DNA from: Streptomyces zagrosensis
Lineage (GTDB): Bacteria > Actinomycetota > Actinomycetes > Streptomycetales > Streptomycetaceae
Assembly: GCF_014203645.1 (NCBI RefSeq)
Contig: NZ_JACHJL010000002.1
Span: 558,001 to 622,000 of the forward strand
Reading direction: 5' to 3'
DNA: 64,000 nt
Shown one piece after another: positions 17,735-28,237 of this stretch. Both the position numbers and the translations under genes were made by a program. The stretch's first letter is position 1. Every line of letters starts with the position of its first letter. The notes beneath the pieces were generated by a model, which saw only the letters and a program-made list of their open reading frames with translations, made no database searches and was not told the DNA's origin.

Positions 17735-19008
17735 GCGGTGACCGGCTCAAGTACCTCGCGCCCACCGAGGTAGGGGCGCAGCACCTCGGGCACGGTGACC
17801 GAGCCGTCCGGTTGCTGGTGGTTCTCGAAGATCGCGACGATGGTGCGGGGCACCGCGCACAGCGTGCCGTTCAGCGTCGCCAGCGGCTTCACGTGCTTGC
17901 CGTCTCGCATCCGTACGGACAGTCGCCGGGCCTGGAACTCGTTGCAGTTCGACGCGGAGGTCAGCTCGCGGTACTTGCCCTGGGTCGGAATCCACGCCTC
18001 GCAGTCGAACTTGCGGGACGCGGACGCCCCGAGGTCGCCGGTGGCCACGTCGATCACCTGGAACGGCAATCCGAGCCCGGTCAGCCACTGCTTCTCCCAG
18101 TCGAGCAGCCGCTGATGCTCGGCCTCGGCGTCCTCCGGCGCGACGTAGGAGAACATCTCGACCTTGTCGAACTGGTGCACCCGGAAGATGCCGCGAGTGT
18201 CCTTGCCATAGGTGCCGGCCTCGCGCCGGAAGCAGGGCGAGAAGCCCGCGTACCGCAGTGGCAGCTTGGCCGCGTCGATGATCTCGTCCATGTGGTACGC
18301 GGCGAGTGCGACCTCGGAGGTGCCGACCAGGTAGTAGTCGTCCTTTTCGAGGTGGTACACGTTCTCCGCGGCCTGGCCGAGGAAGCCCGTGCCCTCCATG
18401 GCGCGCGGCTTGACCAGCGCCGGGGTGAGCATGGGAATGAATCCGGCGGCGGTTGCCTGGGCGATGGCCGCATTGACCAGGGCGAGTTCTAGGAGCGCGC
18501 CGACGCCGGTGAGGTAGTAGAAGCGCGATCCGGAGACCTTGGCGCCGCGCTCGGTGTCGATGGCGCCGAGGAGCTGGCCGATTTCCTGGTGGTCCCTCGG
18601 CTCGAAGCCCTCGGCGGCGAAGTCGCGCGGGGCACCGATGGTCTCCAGGACGACGAAGTCCTCCTCGCCGCCGACCGGGACGTCGGAGTGGACCAGGTTG
18701 CCGAGCTGGCGCAGCAACCGCTGGGTCTCTTCCGCGGCGGCGTCCTGAGCTGCGTCGGCGGCCTTGACGGCGGCGGACAGCTCGCCGGCCTTCGTCAGCA
18801 GCTCGGCCTTCTCGTCGCCGGTGGCCTTGGGGATCAGCTTGCCGAGCTGCTTCTGCTCGGAGCGCAGTTCATCGAAGCGGACGCTGGACGACCTGCGCCG
18901 TTCGTCGGCGGAGAGCAGTGCGTCGACGAGGCCGACGTCCTCTCCACGGGCGCGCTGAGACGCGCGCACACGGTCGGGGTCCTCACGGAGCAGGCGAAGG
19001 TCAATCAC
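17731..19008 (-). CDS. serS: Seryl-tRNA synthetase
   Basis: A 425-residue class II aminoacyl-tRNA synthetase that charges tRNA-Ser and Sec-tRNA. The N-terminal long helical arm (about 25-100, an antiparallel coiled coil) reaches the tRNA variable arm. The catalytic core shows motif 2 in [20 protein letters not shown] with [10 protein letters not shown], and motif 3 in [19 protein letters not shown]. Length is typical. It begins [20 protein letters not shown], the usual SerRS start. It forms an operon with the downstream HAD phosphatase. Confidence 0.97.
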   Translation of the reverse strand: MIDLRLLREDPDRVRASQRARGEDVGLVDALLSADERRRSSSVRFDELRSEQKQLGKLIPKATGDEKAELLTKAGELSAAVKAADAAQDAAAEETQRLLRQLGNLVHSDVPVGGEEDFVVLETIGAPRDFAAEGFEPRDHQEIGQLLGAIDTERGAKVSGSRFYYLTGVGALLELALVNAAIAQATAAGFIPMLTPALVKPRAMEGTGFLGQAAENVYHLEKDDYYLVGTSEVALAAYHMDEIIDAAKLPLRYAGFSPCFRREAGTYGKDTRGIFRVHQFDKVEMFSYVAPEDAEAEHQRLLDWEKQWLTGLGLPFQVIDVATGDLGASASRKFDCEAWIPTQGKYRELTSASNCNEFQARRLSVRMRDGKHVKPLATLNGTLCAVPRTIVAIFENHQQPDGSVTVPEVLRPYLGGREVLEPVTA

Positions 19009-19953
19009 TCCTCCAGGTTACCGGTGCGGGCTCCGACACCTCGACGCGATATTCCGTTGCGCTCGCATTTGCCCATTTTTGCACCGAAGAGAAGGTCGAG
19101 CGAGGTGAGGGTGCTTGCACCCTTGATGGCGCGAGAATACGTTCTCCGGCGCGTCAAGAATGCGCGACGCATTCGCTCTCCCGAGGCATGTAGATGCGCC
19201 AAGGTGGCTGATTTCCGCTGTGGATGGGGGAGTTGGCGAGCCTAGGTTGTCCACAGGGGCGCAGCTCCGGGGGTGACTTATCCACAGGCTGTGTGCACAA
19301 TCTGTGGACTTTCTGGTCGGACATATCGACCAAGAATTGCTGGACCATGGATTCCCCAGCCGTCGCCGCCTCACACCCTCTTTCGAGTGAGTTCGGTCCC
19401 TTCTTGGGAGTTGATTCATCGCGGACCAAGAAAGCGTGGGCGTTGTGGGAGAGCTGCTGGGGTGTGTGGTGGATTGTGTTAGTTGGGGCATTTGTCTATT
19501 AGGTCGGAATCGCCTTGTCGACTTATTCACAGGTCGAGTCGAGGCTGTGGATAACTCCGCTGCGGTGTGGATGGCCATGCTGGGCGAAGGGGGCCGGCGC
19601 AGGTCGCTGGGGGCCGTCGCGGTTGCGGGTGGGCGTGGACCGGTGCGGGTGCGCGGGCGGGCGGCGGTGGTGGTTGCGGGGCCGTCGCGAGCGGGCGTGG
19701 GTAGGCGGCGGCATACGGCGGGAGCCGCTCCCCTATCTGGTGCTCCAACCGCAGACCGGCTCGCCACACCTGACGTCAGGGCAGTGCGCGCGCCACCAGC
19801 AGCCCGACGCCAGCGGCTCCCGTACGCCCCGTATCCGCGTACACCGGCATGCGCAGGCGCCGCGTTACTGCTGCCGGTGCTGCGTTCGCGTTGCGGGCTG
19901 TTGGCGCCGCGTTTGTGTTGCGGGTTGCGGGCTTCGGGCTGCGGCCCGTTGGC
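19009..19953. other. Gene-free region with DnaA-box-like cluster
   Basis: About 945 bp between serS and pheA with no supportable gene. Seven 9-mers matching the DnaA-box pattern (TTGTCCACA/TTATCCACA and near variants) lie between 19219 and 19574: 19219-19227 (minus), 19247-19255 (plus), 19278-19286 (plus, exact TTATCCACA), 19303-19311 (minus), 19523-19531 (plus), 19546-19554 (minus, exact) and 19566-19574 (minus). The region is AT-richer than its neighbours at 19310-19530. The serS promoter should lie near 19010-19100. Confidence 0.6.
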
Positions 19954-20889
19954 TCAGGCCCGGCCGTCCTGGCAGCGCGCCAGCCAGTCGGTAGCCGCCG
20001 CGAACTCCGCGTCCGTTGTGCCATTCCGCAACTCGGCGACGTCGGCCAGGTCCACGCCCGCACGCGGGTACGAGCCGAGGAAGCGCACCTTCGGGCAGGT
20101 CCGCTTCAACCCCATCAGGGCCTCGGCGACCCGGCGGTCGGTGATGTGGCCCTCGCAGTCCACGGAGAAGCAGTAGCGACCGATGCCCTCACCCGTGGGA
20201 CGGGACTCGATGCGCATCATGTTGACGCCGCGCGCCGCGTACTCCTGGAGCAGTTCGAGCAGCGCGCCCGGGTGGTCGTCGCCGAGCCAGATGACAACCG
20301 AGGTCTTGTCCGCGCCGGTGCGCGACGCGGGCCGGGCCGGGCGGCCCACCAACACGAAGCGGGTCTGGGCGTTCTGTGCGTCGTGAATATCCGAGACCAG
20401 CGGCACCAAGCCGTACGTCGGCGCCGCAAACTCACCCGCGAACGCCGCGTCGTAACGCCCCTCTTGCACCAGGCGCGCGCCGTCCGCGTTGGACGCGGCC
20501 GACTCCCAGACGGCTTCGGGCAGGTGCTCCGCCAACCACTTGCGTACCTGGGGTTGGGCCACCGGGTGGCCGGTGACCGTCTTGACGTCGCTGAGCTGTA
20601 CGCCAGGGCGTACGAGCAAGGCGAACGCGATGGGCAACAACACCTCGCGGTAGATCATCAGCGGCTCGCCGGTGGCGAGTTCATCGAGCGTGGCGGTCAC
20701 GCCGCCCTCGACGGAGTTCTCGATCGGTACGAGCGCGGCGGCGGCCTCCCCCGACCTGACGGCATCCAACGTGGCCGGCACGGACACCATCGGAATCAGC
20801 TCCCGGGTGGCCGCCTCGGGCAGCGTGCGCAGTGCAGCCTCGGTAAACGTGCCCTCGGGGCCGAGATACGTATAGCGGCTGGGCGACAT
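19954..20889 (-). CDS. pheA: Prephenate dehydratase
   Basis: A 311-residue enzyme converting prephenate to phenylpyruvate in phenylalanine synthesis. The ATG at 20889 is chosen because GAGGAG lies eight bases upstream; a nearer ATG at 20895 is too close. The catalytic domain starts YTYLGPEGTFTEAALRTLPE and includes VPIENSVEGGVTATLDEL, and the Thr-Arg-Phe of AQTRFVLVG is the conserved catalytic TRF. A C-terminal ACT domain follows, with HPGALLELLQEYAARGVNM and the ESRPTGE segment that confers phenylalanine feedback. It is monofunctional, with no chorismate mutase domain, as is normal in actinobacteria. Confidence 0.95.
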   Translation of the reverse strand: MSPSRYTYLGPEGTFTEAALRTLPEAATRELIPMVSVPATLDAVRSGEAAAALVPIENSVEGGVTATLDELATGEPLMIYREVLLPIAFALLVRPGVQLSDVKTVTGHPVAQPQVRKWLAEHLPEAVWESAASNADGARLVQEGRYDAAFAGEFAAPTYGLVPLVSDIHDAQNAQTRFVLVGRPARPASRTGADKTSVVIWLGDDHPGALLELLQEYAARGVNMMRIESRPTGEGIGRYCFSVDCEGHITDRRVAEALMGLKRTCPKVRFLGSYPRAGVDLADVAELRNGTTDAEFAAATDWLARCQDGRA

Positions 20890-20990
20890 CACCATGGCTC
20901 CTCGCGATCTGACGTCCGGTGGGTGCGTCGCCGCGAGGGGTGGTGGCATGCGGGGTGGTGGCGCGCGGCCGGGGAGAAAACCCCCGCCGC

Positions 20991-21260
20991 ATGACACCCC
21001 CTGCGCGCCTGGCGGCGTGGTGCGCTTGCCTCGCGGCGTACGGCCCGTGGATCTGGTGGGAGATCGCCACGATACCCGCGCGCCGCGACCTGATCAGCCG
21101 GACCGCCCCGTACGCGGTCAGTCGGGCAGTTCGGGGGCAGCCAGTCGGCAGCTCGGGCGCGGCTCCGGGCGCGCCACCGCGGGCAATGCCGTACGTCTTC
21201 GGGAGCGCCGAGTGGGGGCGCTGCCGTCCGTGGTGTTGTCCGGCCTCGCGCATTGGGTAG
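20991..21260 (+). CDS. Possible small protein, unknown
   Basis: An 89-residue frame beginning MTPPARLAAWCACLAAYGPW with a Trp-rich hydrophobic start (WIWWEIATIPARR) that looks protein-like. GGGGAGA lies about 14 bases upstream of the ATG, which is far. The C-terminal half is low in structure. It occupies the gap between pheA and the SIS gene and may instead be non-coding. No family recognised. Confidence 0.3.
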   Translation: MTPPARLAAWCACLAAYGPWIWWEIATIPARRDLISRTAPYAVSRAVRGQPVGSSGAAPGAPPRAMPYVFGSAEWGRCRPWCCPASRIG

Positions 21261-21370
21261 CTGTCTTCTGCCTCATCGCACCACTTTCACTGAGTCGTAA
21301 TGCTTGAAGCTGTTCGAAACGCTCGCCTAGACTGCATCATCAAACATCCCCCTCTCGCTTCGGAGTAGAC

Positions 21371-22258
21371 GTGACGCATGTCGAGAAGGAACTGGCCAGT
21401 CAGCCCGCGTGCTGGAGCCGCGCGGCCGAACTGGCCGACGCGCAGCGCGACGCGCTCCCCGAGCGAGGGGAGCGGATCGCGGTCGTAGGGTGCGGGACCT
21501 CGTACTTCATGGGCCAGGCGTACGCCGCCCTGCGCGAAAGCTCCGGGCAGGGTGAGACGGACGCGTTCGCCGCCTCCGAATTCCCGGCGACCCGCCGCTA
21601 CGACCGCATCGTGGCGCTGAGCCGCTCCGGCACCACCACGGAGGTGCTCGATTTGCTGGCGCGGGTGCGCGATGGCGGTGCCCGTACGACGGCGATCACG
21701 GCGGACCCGCAGACGCCGGTGATGGAGGCCGCCGACCAGGTGATCGTGCTCGACTTCGCCGACGAGCGCTCCGTCGTACAGACCCGGTTCGCCACCTCCG
21801 CGCTCACCCTGCTCCGCGCACACCTGGGCCTGCACACCGAGGCCGCGGTACGGGACGCGCAGACCGCAGTCACCGAACCGCTGCCGGAAGGGTTGGTGGA
21901 CTGCACACAGTTCGCCTTCCTGGGCCAGGGCTGGACGGTCGGTCTCGCCAACGAGGGCGCGCTCAAAATGCGCGAGGCGGCCCTCGCCTGGACGGAGTCG
22001 TACCCGGCGATGGAGTACCGGCACGGCCCGATCAGCATCACCACCAAGGGCACCGCGACCTGGATGCTCGGCACCGCGCCGGACGGCCTGGCCGACCAGG
22101 TACGGGAGACCGGTGCCCAGTGGGTGGCCGGCGGCCTTGACCCACTGGCGGAGCTGGTACGAGTGCAGCGCCTCGCCCTAGCCATCGCCGACCGCCACAG
22201 CCTCGACCCGGACAACCCGCGCAACCTGACCCGCTCGGTGATCCTTGGCGCGGGCTGA
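21371..22258 (+). CDS. SIS-domain sugar isomerase/aminotransferase-like protein
   Basis: A 295-residue cytoplasmic protein made of two SIS (sugar isomerase) domains, as in the C-terminal half of glucosamine-6-phosphate synthase, but without the glutaminase domain. Domain 1 shows IAVVGCGTSYFMGQAYAALR and the sugar-phosphate loop ALSRSGTTTEVL. Domain 2 begins FAFLGQGWTVGLANEGALKM, then EYRHGPISI. The GTG at 21371 follows GGAG. Such proteins act on phosphorylated amino sugars (AgaS or GlmS-like deaminase/isomerase). Its last 82 codons are duplicated at 26438. A terminator-like hairpin follows at 22348. Confidence 0.9.
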   Translation: MTHVEKELASQPACWSRAAELADAQRDALPERGERIAVVGCGTSYFMGQAYAALRESSGQGETDAFAASEFPATRRYDRIVALSRSGTTTEVLDLLARVRDGGARTTAITADPQTPVMEAADQVIVLDFADERSVVQTRFATSALTLLRAHLGLHTEAAVRDAQTAVTEPLPEGLVDCTQFAFLGQGWTVGLANEGALKMREAALAWTESYPAMEYRHGPISITTKGTATWMLGTAPDGLADQVRETGAQWVAGGLDPLAELVRVQRLALAIADRHSLDPDNPRNLTRSVILGAG

Positions 22259-22307
22259 GCGACGCAAGTAGGCTGGTGGGCCTGCGCGTTGACCCTGTAT
22301 GGGCTGG

Positions 22308-22345
22308 CCGTATGCCGTATGCCGTATGCCGTATGCCGTATGCCG
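22308..22345. repeat. Tandem GTATGCC heptamer repeat
   Basis: Five consecutive near-perfect copies of the heptamer CCGTATG between the SIS stop codon and its terminator. The duplicated copy near 26740 has far fewer units, so the tract length has changed since duplication. Confidence 0.8.
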
Positions 22346-22347
22346 TT

Positions 22348-22375
22348 GGCCGCTCGCTGTCGCTGGTGAGCGGCC
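22348..22375 (+). terminator. Terminator-like hairpin after SIS gene
   Basis: A 10-bp stem with one mismatch (GGCCGCTCGC with GTGAGCGGCC) and an 8-base loop. The duplicated copy at 26762-26789 is perfectly paired, so the mismatch here is probably a later change. Confidence 0.7.
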
Positions 22376-22386
22376 GACGATGGTGG

Positions 22387-22965
22387 GGGCTTGCCCTGTT
22401 GGTGCGGGGACCACCGACGTCATCGTTTTGATGTACGCCCTGGGTAGGAGCACCCCCGCACGCGCGGGGACCACCAAGAACTTCCGGGTGGGGGAGAGCC
22501 AGCTCCAGGGACCACCCCCGCACGCGCGGGGACCACGGCAGCTCCTTCAGCACGGCGTCGATGGACCGGGGACCACCCCCGCACGCGCGGGGACCACCGA
22601 CCACGTGGACGAAGAGATGACGTTCCTTGAAGGATCACCCCCGCACGCGCGGGGACCACGTCTGTTGGCCACCAGCCCTCATCCACCTGAGGGGATCACC
22701 CCCGCACGCGCGGGGACCACCCCCATCACACGCCCGTCGCCACGGACGCGCTGGGATCACCCCCGCACGCGCGGGGACCACGACCCCCGCTGGAGCCGAC
22801 CGGATGCGCCCGCGGGATCACCCCCGCACGCGCGGGGACCACTGGCTCACCTGGGGCCTGGCGGTCCTGATGGCCAGGATCACCCCCGCACGCGCGGGGA
22901 CCACATTGCGGCGAATCACGGGCTGATTCCGCCGCAGGGATCACCCCCGCACGCGCGGGGACCAC
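22387..22965 (-). CRISPR. Type I-E-like CRISPR array, ten repeats and nine spacers
   Basis: Nine good 28-base repeats start at 22447, 22509, 22570, 22632, 22693, 22754, 22815, 22877 and 22938, plus a degenerate one at 22387-22414. Spacers are 32-34 bases and all differ. On the minus strand the repeat begins GTGGTCCCCGCGCGTGCGGG and ends GGTGATCC, which matches the palindromic type I-E (E. coli-like) class. Repeats at low coordinates carry mutations (CACC or ACCA for ATCA), typical of the old trailer end, so the leader should be at 22966-23286 and transcription on the minus strand. No cas gene is present in the window. Confidence 0.95.
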
Positions 22966-23286
22966 AGTTCGCGACCAGCAGTTTTACCGCGCGCTACCCC
23001 GGTTTTTACCCACTTCTTCGAACTCCGGCATTTCGCGCAAGCCGCTCATCTCCTCGCCTCTCGCAGGTCATTGACTAGGCCGTGTTTGACTGTGCTGCCG
23101 GCGCATGTAGCCAGGAACCGTGCCCAACCGGCTACCTGTCCTTCGCCTGCCTCGCCGCGAGGAGATGTCGCCAGGCGCTGTCTCCTGGGAGTGCTGCCCC
23201 GCACGCACTGCCCAGTTTTCCGTTGGGCCCAACGTATACAGCGCCAAGGCTGACGGCGGGTACGGCGAACGGGATTAGGGGTGACG
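22966..23286. promoter_or_regulatory. Probable CRISPR leader and gap before alaS paralogue
   Basis: About 320 bp without a gene. Next to the last intact repeat the minus strand reads GGTAAAAACCGGGG and CGGTAAAACTGC, AT-rich tracts of the kind found in type I-E leaders. The orientation matches the array polarity. No cas1/cas2 sequence is seen here, where it would normally be found. The rest is featureless. Confidence 0.5.
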
Positions 23287-25944
<2,658 letters not shown>

Positions 25945-26006
25945 AACGGCATGGCCTCACGAAAGAGTCGTGGAAGGTGGGGGAACATCACACGCCGAGC
26001 CGGGCC

Positions 26007-26038
26007 GAGAACAGGGACTGAGAGGGTTCTCAGTTCTC
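26007..26038 (-). promoter_or_regulatory. Two-step hairpin upstream of alaS paralogue
   Basis: On the minus strand GAGAA-CTGAG-loop-CTCAG-TCCCTG-TTCTC can fold into nested 5-bp stems. It lies 63 bp before the alaS start and overlaps the stop codon of a short upstream frame. This could be an attenuator or simply a short terminator. It is not a T-box: no specifier-like or GGUACC-type antiterminator sequence was seen. Confidence 0.35.
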
Positions 26039-26125
26039 CAGCTCGACGCAGATAGCTCGCGCTCCCACGGTGTAACCCATGACTCCAGATCCGTTGATCA
26101 CATCGGTGCCGCAGCAGACCGCCAT
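26030..26125 (-). CDS. Possible 31-residue peptide upstream of alaS paralogue
   Basis: A short frame (MAVCCGTDVINGSGVMGYTV, then GARAICVELEN) in the same direction as the alaS paralogue, ending at the hairpin 86 bp before its start. Third positions are mostly G/C and the frame extends upstream without an ATG to a stop near 26180, so it could also be the tail of a lost gene. There is no good ribosome-binding site. It has three cysteines. It could be a leader peptide or decayed coding sequence. Confidence 0.3.
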   Translation of the reverse strand: MAVCCGTDVINGSGVMGYTVGARAICVELEN

Positions 26126-26213
26126 CACGATGGTCCCGGTCTGCCGCAGCACCGACTGTAGCGAGCCCGGCGTCAAGATCGCTTAGGGTGCGGGGGCTGA
26201 CACCCGGTGGGGG

Positions 26214-26434
26214 CCCAGAATGTTGAGACCAGGCGGGTGACGGCACCCTCCCATGACGGCTCGTTGGGGGGCGACTCGTCCTCACCGTTTCAAGTGCCGG
26301 TGTCTCACCCCAGTCAGGTCACCGGAGGGCCCCGTGTTGGGTAGACGCGGACGGAGTACCGCTCGTCGTAATCGGTGACACCGAGTACGTAAGCGTTACC
26401 GGCACACAGAGCACGTAGGGCGCGCTCGTACTCG
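26214..26434. repeat. 220-bp direct repeat, copy A
   Basis: Runs from CCCAGAATGTTGAG to GCGCTCGTACTCG and recurs in the same orientation at 28851-29070 with roughly 90% identity by eye. On the minus strand its end encodes YERALRALCAGNAYVLGVTD ending YPTRGPPVT and a stop, apparently the 3' end of a small gene. It directly abuts the duplicated SIS fragment. Confidence 0.9.
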
Positions 26435-26437
26435 GCG

Positions 26438-26686
26438 ATGGAGTACTGGCACGGCCCGATCAGCATCACCACCAAGGGCACCGCGACCTGGATGCTCGGC
26501 ACCGCGCCGGACGGCCTGGCCGACCAGGTGCGGGAGACCGGGGCCCAGTGGGTGGCCGGCGGCCTAGACCCACTGGCGGAGCTGGTACGAGTGCAGCGCC
26601 TCGCCCTCGCCATCGCCGACCGCCACAGCCTCGACCCGGACAACCCGCGCAACCTGACCCACTCGGTGATCCTTGGCGCGGGCTGA
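26438..26686 (+). pseudogene. Duplicated C-terminal fragment of the SIS-domain gene
   Basis: An 82-codon copy of the end of the SIS gene (its positions 22010-22258), differing at only two residues (Arg to Trp in MEYWHGPISI and Arg to His in NLTHSVILGAG). The start of the gene is missing, so it is not expected to work. Homology continues past the stop through the terminator hairpin into the degenerate CRISPR repeat. The near identity implies a recent event. Confidence 0.92.
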
Positions 26687-26761
26687 GCGACGCAAGTAGG
26701 CTGGTGGGCCCGCGCGTTGATCCTGTATGGGCTGGCCGTTGCCCGTTGGCCGTATGCCGTT

Positions 26762-26789
26762 GGCCGCTCACTGTCGCTGGTGAGCGGCC
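26762..26789 (+). terminator. Duplicated terminator hairpin after SIS fragment
   Basis: A perfect 10-bp stem (GGCCGCTCAC with GTGAGCGGCC) and 8-base loop; the counterpart of the hairpin at 22348. Confidence 0.75.
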
Positions 26790-26800
26790 GACGATGGTGG

Positions 26801-26888
26801 GGGCTTGCCCTGTTGGTGCGGGGACCACCCCGAACTCCAAGAGGAAGTCGTACGCGGTGAGGGTCCACCCCTGCACGCGCGGGAACCT
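26801..26888 (-). CRISPR. Degenerate two-repeat CRISPR remnant
   Basis: The trailer-end degenerate repeat of the main array is repeated here (26801-26828). It is followed by a 32-base spacer, different from the one in the main array, and a second worn repeat (26861-26888, GGGTCCACCCCTGCACGCGC then GGGAACCT). This is the tail of a duplicated array reduced to one spacer. It is unlikely to yield functional crRNA. Confidence 0.75.
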
Positions 26889-26970
26889 TTCCTGGTGAAG
26901 ATGCGAGTGCTGATCCTGGATGACACGCGTGAAATAAGTGGGCGCCATCATCGGCTGACGTGTACGAACA

Positions 26971-27000
26971 GCGCCCCCGACGTGTCTCCGTCGAGGGCGT
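26971..27000 (-). terminator. Terminator after the radical SAM gene
   Basis: An 11-bp stem with one G-U pair (CGCCCCCGACG with CGTCGAGGGCG) about 75 bp past the radical SAM stop codon on the minus strand. It separates that operon from the upstream CRISPR remnant. Confidence 0.7.
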
Positions 27001-27075
27001 GTCCCAACCTGCAGGCTTACTCGCCACCTGCGGCCACGGGGCAGAAGTGACGATCACGATCACGTCTGTCGATCA

Positions 27076-28176
27076 TCACGCGGGCTCCCTCACCGAGTAA
27101 AGGCGCGCCAGTCGAGTCGCTTCGTCGTCCCGGAAGGCAGCGACTTCCCGACACCTTTGGCTCATGACAAACTCGCCAAGCGGCATGCACAAGTCCATGC
27201 GTTGGATGCACACACCGATGATGAACGGGCCGTTCGTAGCCCGGTACATGCGTATCCCGTAGTAACCCTCTTGGCAGTCATCGGGATTGTTGAACCGGCA
27301 GTCGGCGCAGGTCTCGGGGAGGCGCACGGGCCGGATGCTCTTCGCGTACAACGTCCGCCCGTCCGGCAAACGGTATCGAACCCGCTGGTCCGAAGCGCCG
27401 GCCGTGATGATTCGACGTACGGGGACGGCGCCGAGGTGGTCCACGACTTTCTGCATGGCGGCGAGCGACGCGCCGCCGTCCTCCAGGGAGACGAGCATGC
27501 GCACCACGACGGACCGGCCGTGCTGCTCGATGATGCGCAGCACCCGCTCGACGTGATCGCTGTCGGGGATCACGATGTTCGCGGAGACCTTGACGCCGTG
27601 TTCGTGGGCGGCCTCGATCGTCATCGTGAGAGCTTCTAATTTTCGGGCCGCGAGCTTCGGGGAGGCGAGGCGCGGGGCTTGTACGGCGGCGAGTTCGTCG
27701 GGGGTGGTGCCGAACACGCTTAGGTTGATGCGGTCAAGGCCAGCGGCCGCGGCCTCGGGCAGGACGGCCGCGCCGTTCTCGCCATTCGATGTGAGACCGA
27801 CAGTCAGGCCGAGGTGACGTGCGATCCTGATCAGGTCAGGCAGCTCGGGATGAAGGGTAGGTTCCCCTCCAGTGAAGTGCACTTCGTTGGTGGGCAGGCT
27901 GCCGCGGACTGCGGCGAGTGCGAGGGCGAAGTCCGAATCAGCCACGATTTTAGCTGGCAGAAAGCTCGCCCCGTTGGTCTTGAGGTAGATCGACACGCGC
28001 CCGGTACGCCCCGAGGTGCCGATGAACTCGCCTGCGGCACGACCTAAGTTGTCGGTGGTAACGGGTGTGCCTTCATTGTGGCAGAACTGACAGGCGAGGC
28101 CGCATGCGTCGATGATTTTGACGCGCAAGGTACGGTCGGGCCTGACCTCGATAGGCAAGTTTTCGAGGTCGTGCAT
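27076..28176 (-). CDS. Radical SAM enzyme, MoaA-like with C-terminal Cys cluster
   Basis: A 366-residue enzyme. I use the ATG at 28176 because GGAGAGGGGG precedes it; a longer frame starts at 28290. The [4Fe-4S]/SAM site is CGLACQFC (Cys 25, 29, 32), a CX3CX2C motif. The barrel continues with EVHFTGGEPTLHPELPDL and GLTSNGENGA, closest in style to MoaA/PqqE-type proteins. A second set of cysteines near the C-terminus (CADC, DDC, then single Cys to about 342) probably binds an auxiliary cluster. It lies 61 bp downstream of the CYTH gene, probably in one operon. The substrate is unknown. Confidence 0.9.
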   Translation of the reverse strand: MHDLENLPIEVRPDRTLRVKIIDACGLACQFCHNEGTPVTTDNLGRAAGEFIGTSGRTGRVSIYLKTNGASFLPAKIVADSDFALALAAVRGSLPTNEVHFTGGEPTLHPELPDLIRIARHLGLTVGLTSNGENGAAVLPEAAAAGLDRINLSVFGTTPDELAAVQAPRLASPKLAARKLEALTMTIEAAHEHGVKVSANIVIPDSDHVERVLRIIEQHGRSVVVRMLVSLEDGGASLAAMQKVVDHLGAVPVRRIITAGASDQRVRYRLPDGRTLYAKSIRPVRLPETCADCRFNNPDDCQEGYYGIRMYRATNGPFIIGVCIQRMDLCMPLGEFVMSQRCREVAAFRDDEATRLARLYSVREPA

Positions 28177-28237
28177 GGTGCCCCCTCTCCGTGCCGGCCG
28201 GGGCACGGTGCCCCGGCCGGGGCTAGCGGACGCTGAC

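Noticed and set aside
19219..19574. Chromosomal origin oriC
   Set aside because: DnaA-like boxes are present, but dnaA, dnaN and the much larger box number of a Streptomyces origin are missing; flanking genes are serS and pheA.
22299..23078. 259-codon frame across the CRISPR array
   Set aside because: It merely reads through repeats (HARGP/ARAGTT periodicity every 61 bp) and is not a protein gene.
25945..26213. T-box riboswitch ahead of the alaS paralogue
   Set aside because: No conserved T-box antiterminator bulge sequence or specifier stem could be found on the minus strand.
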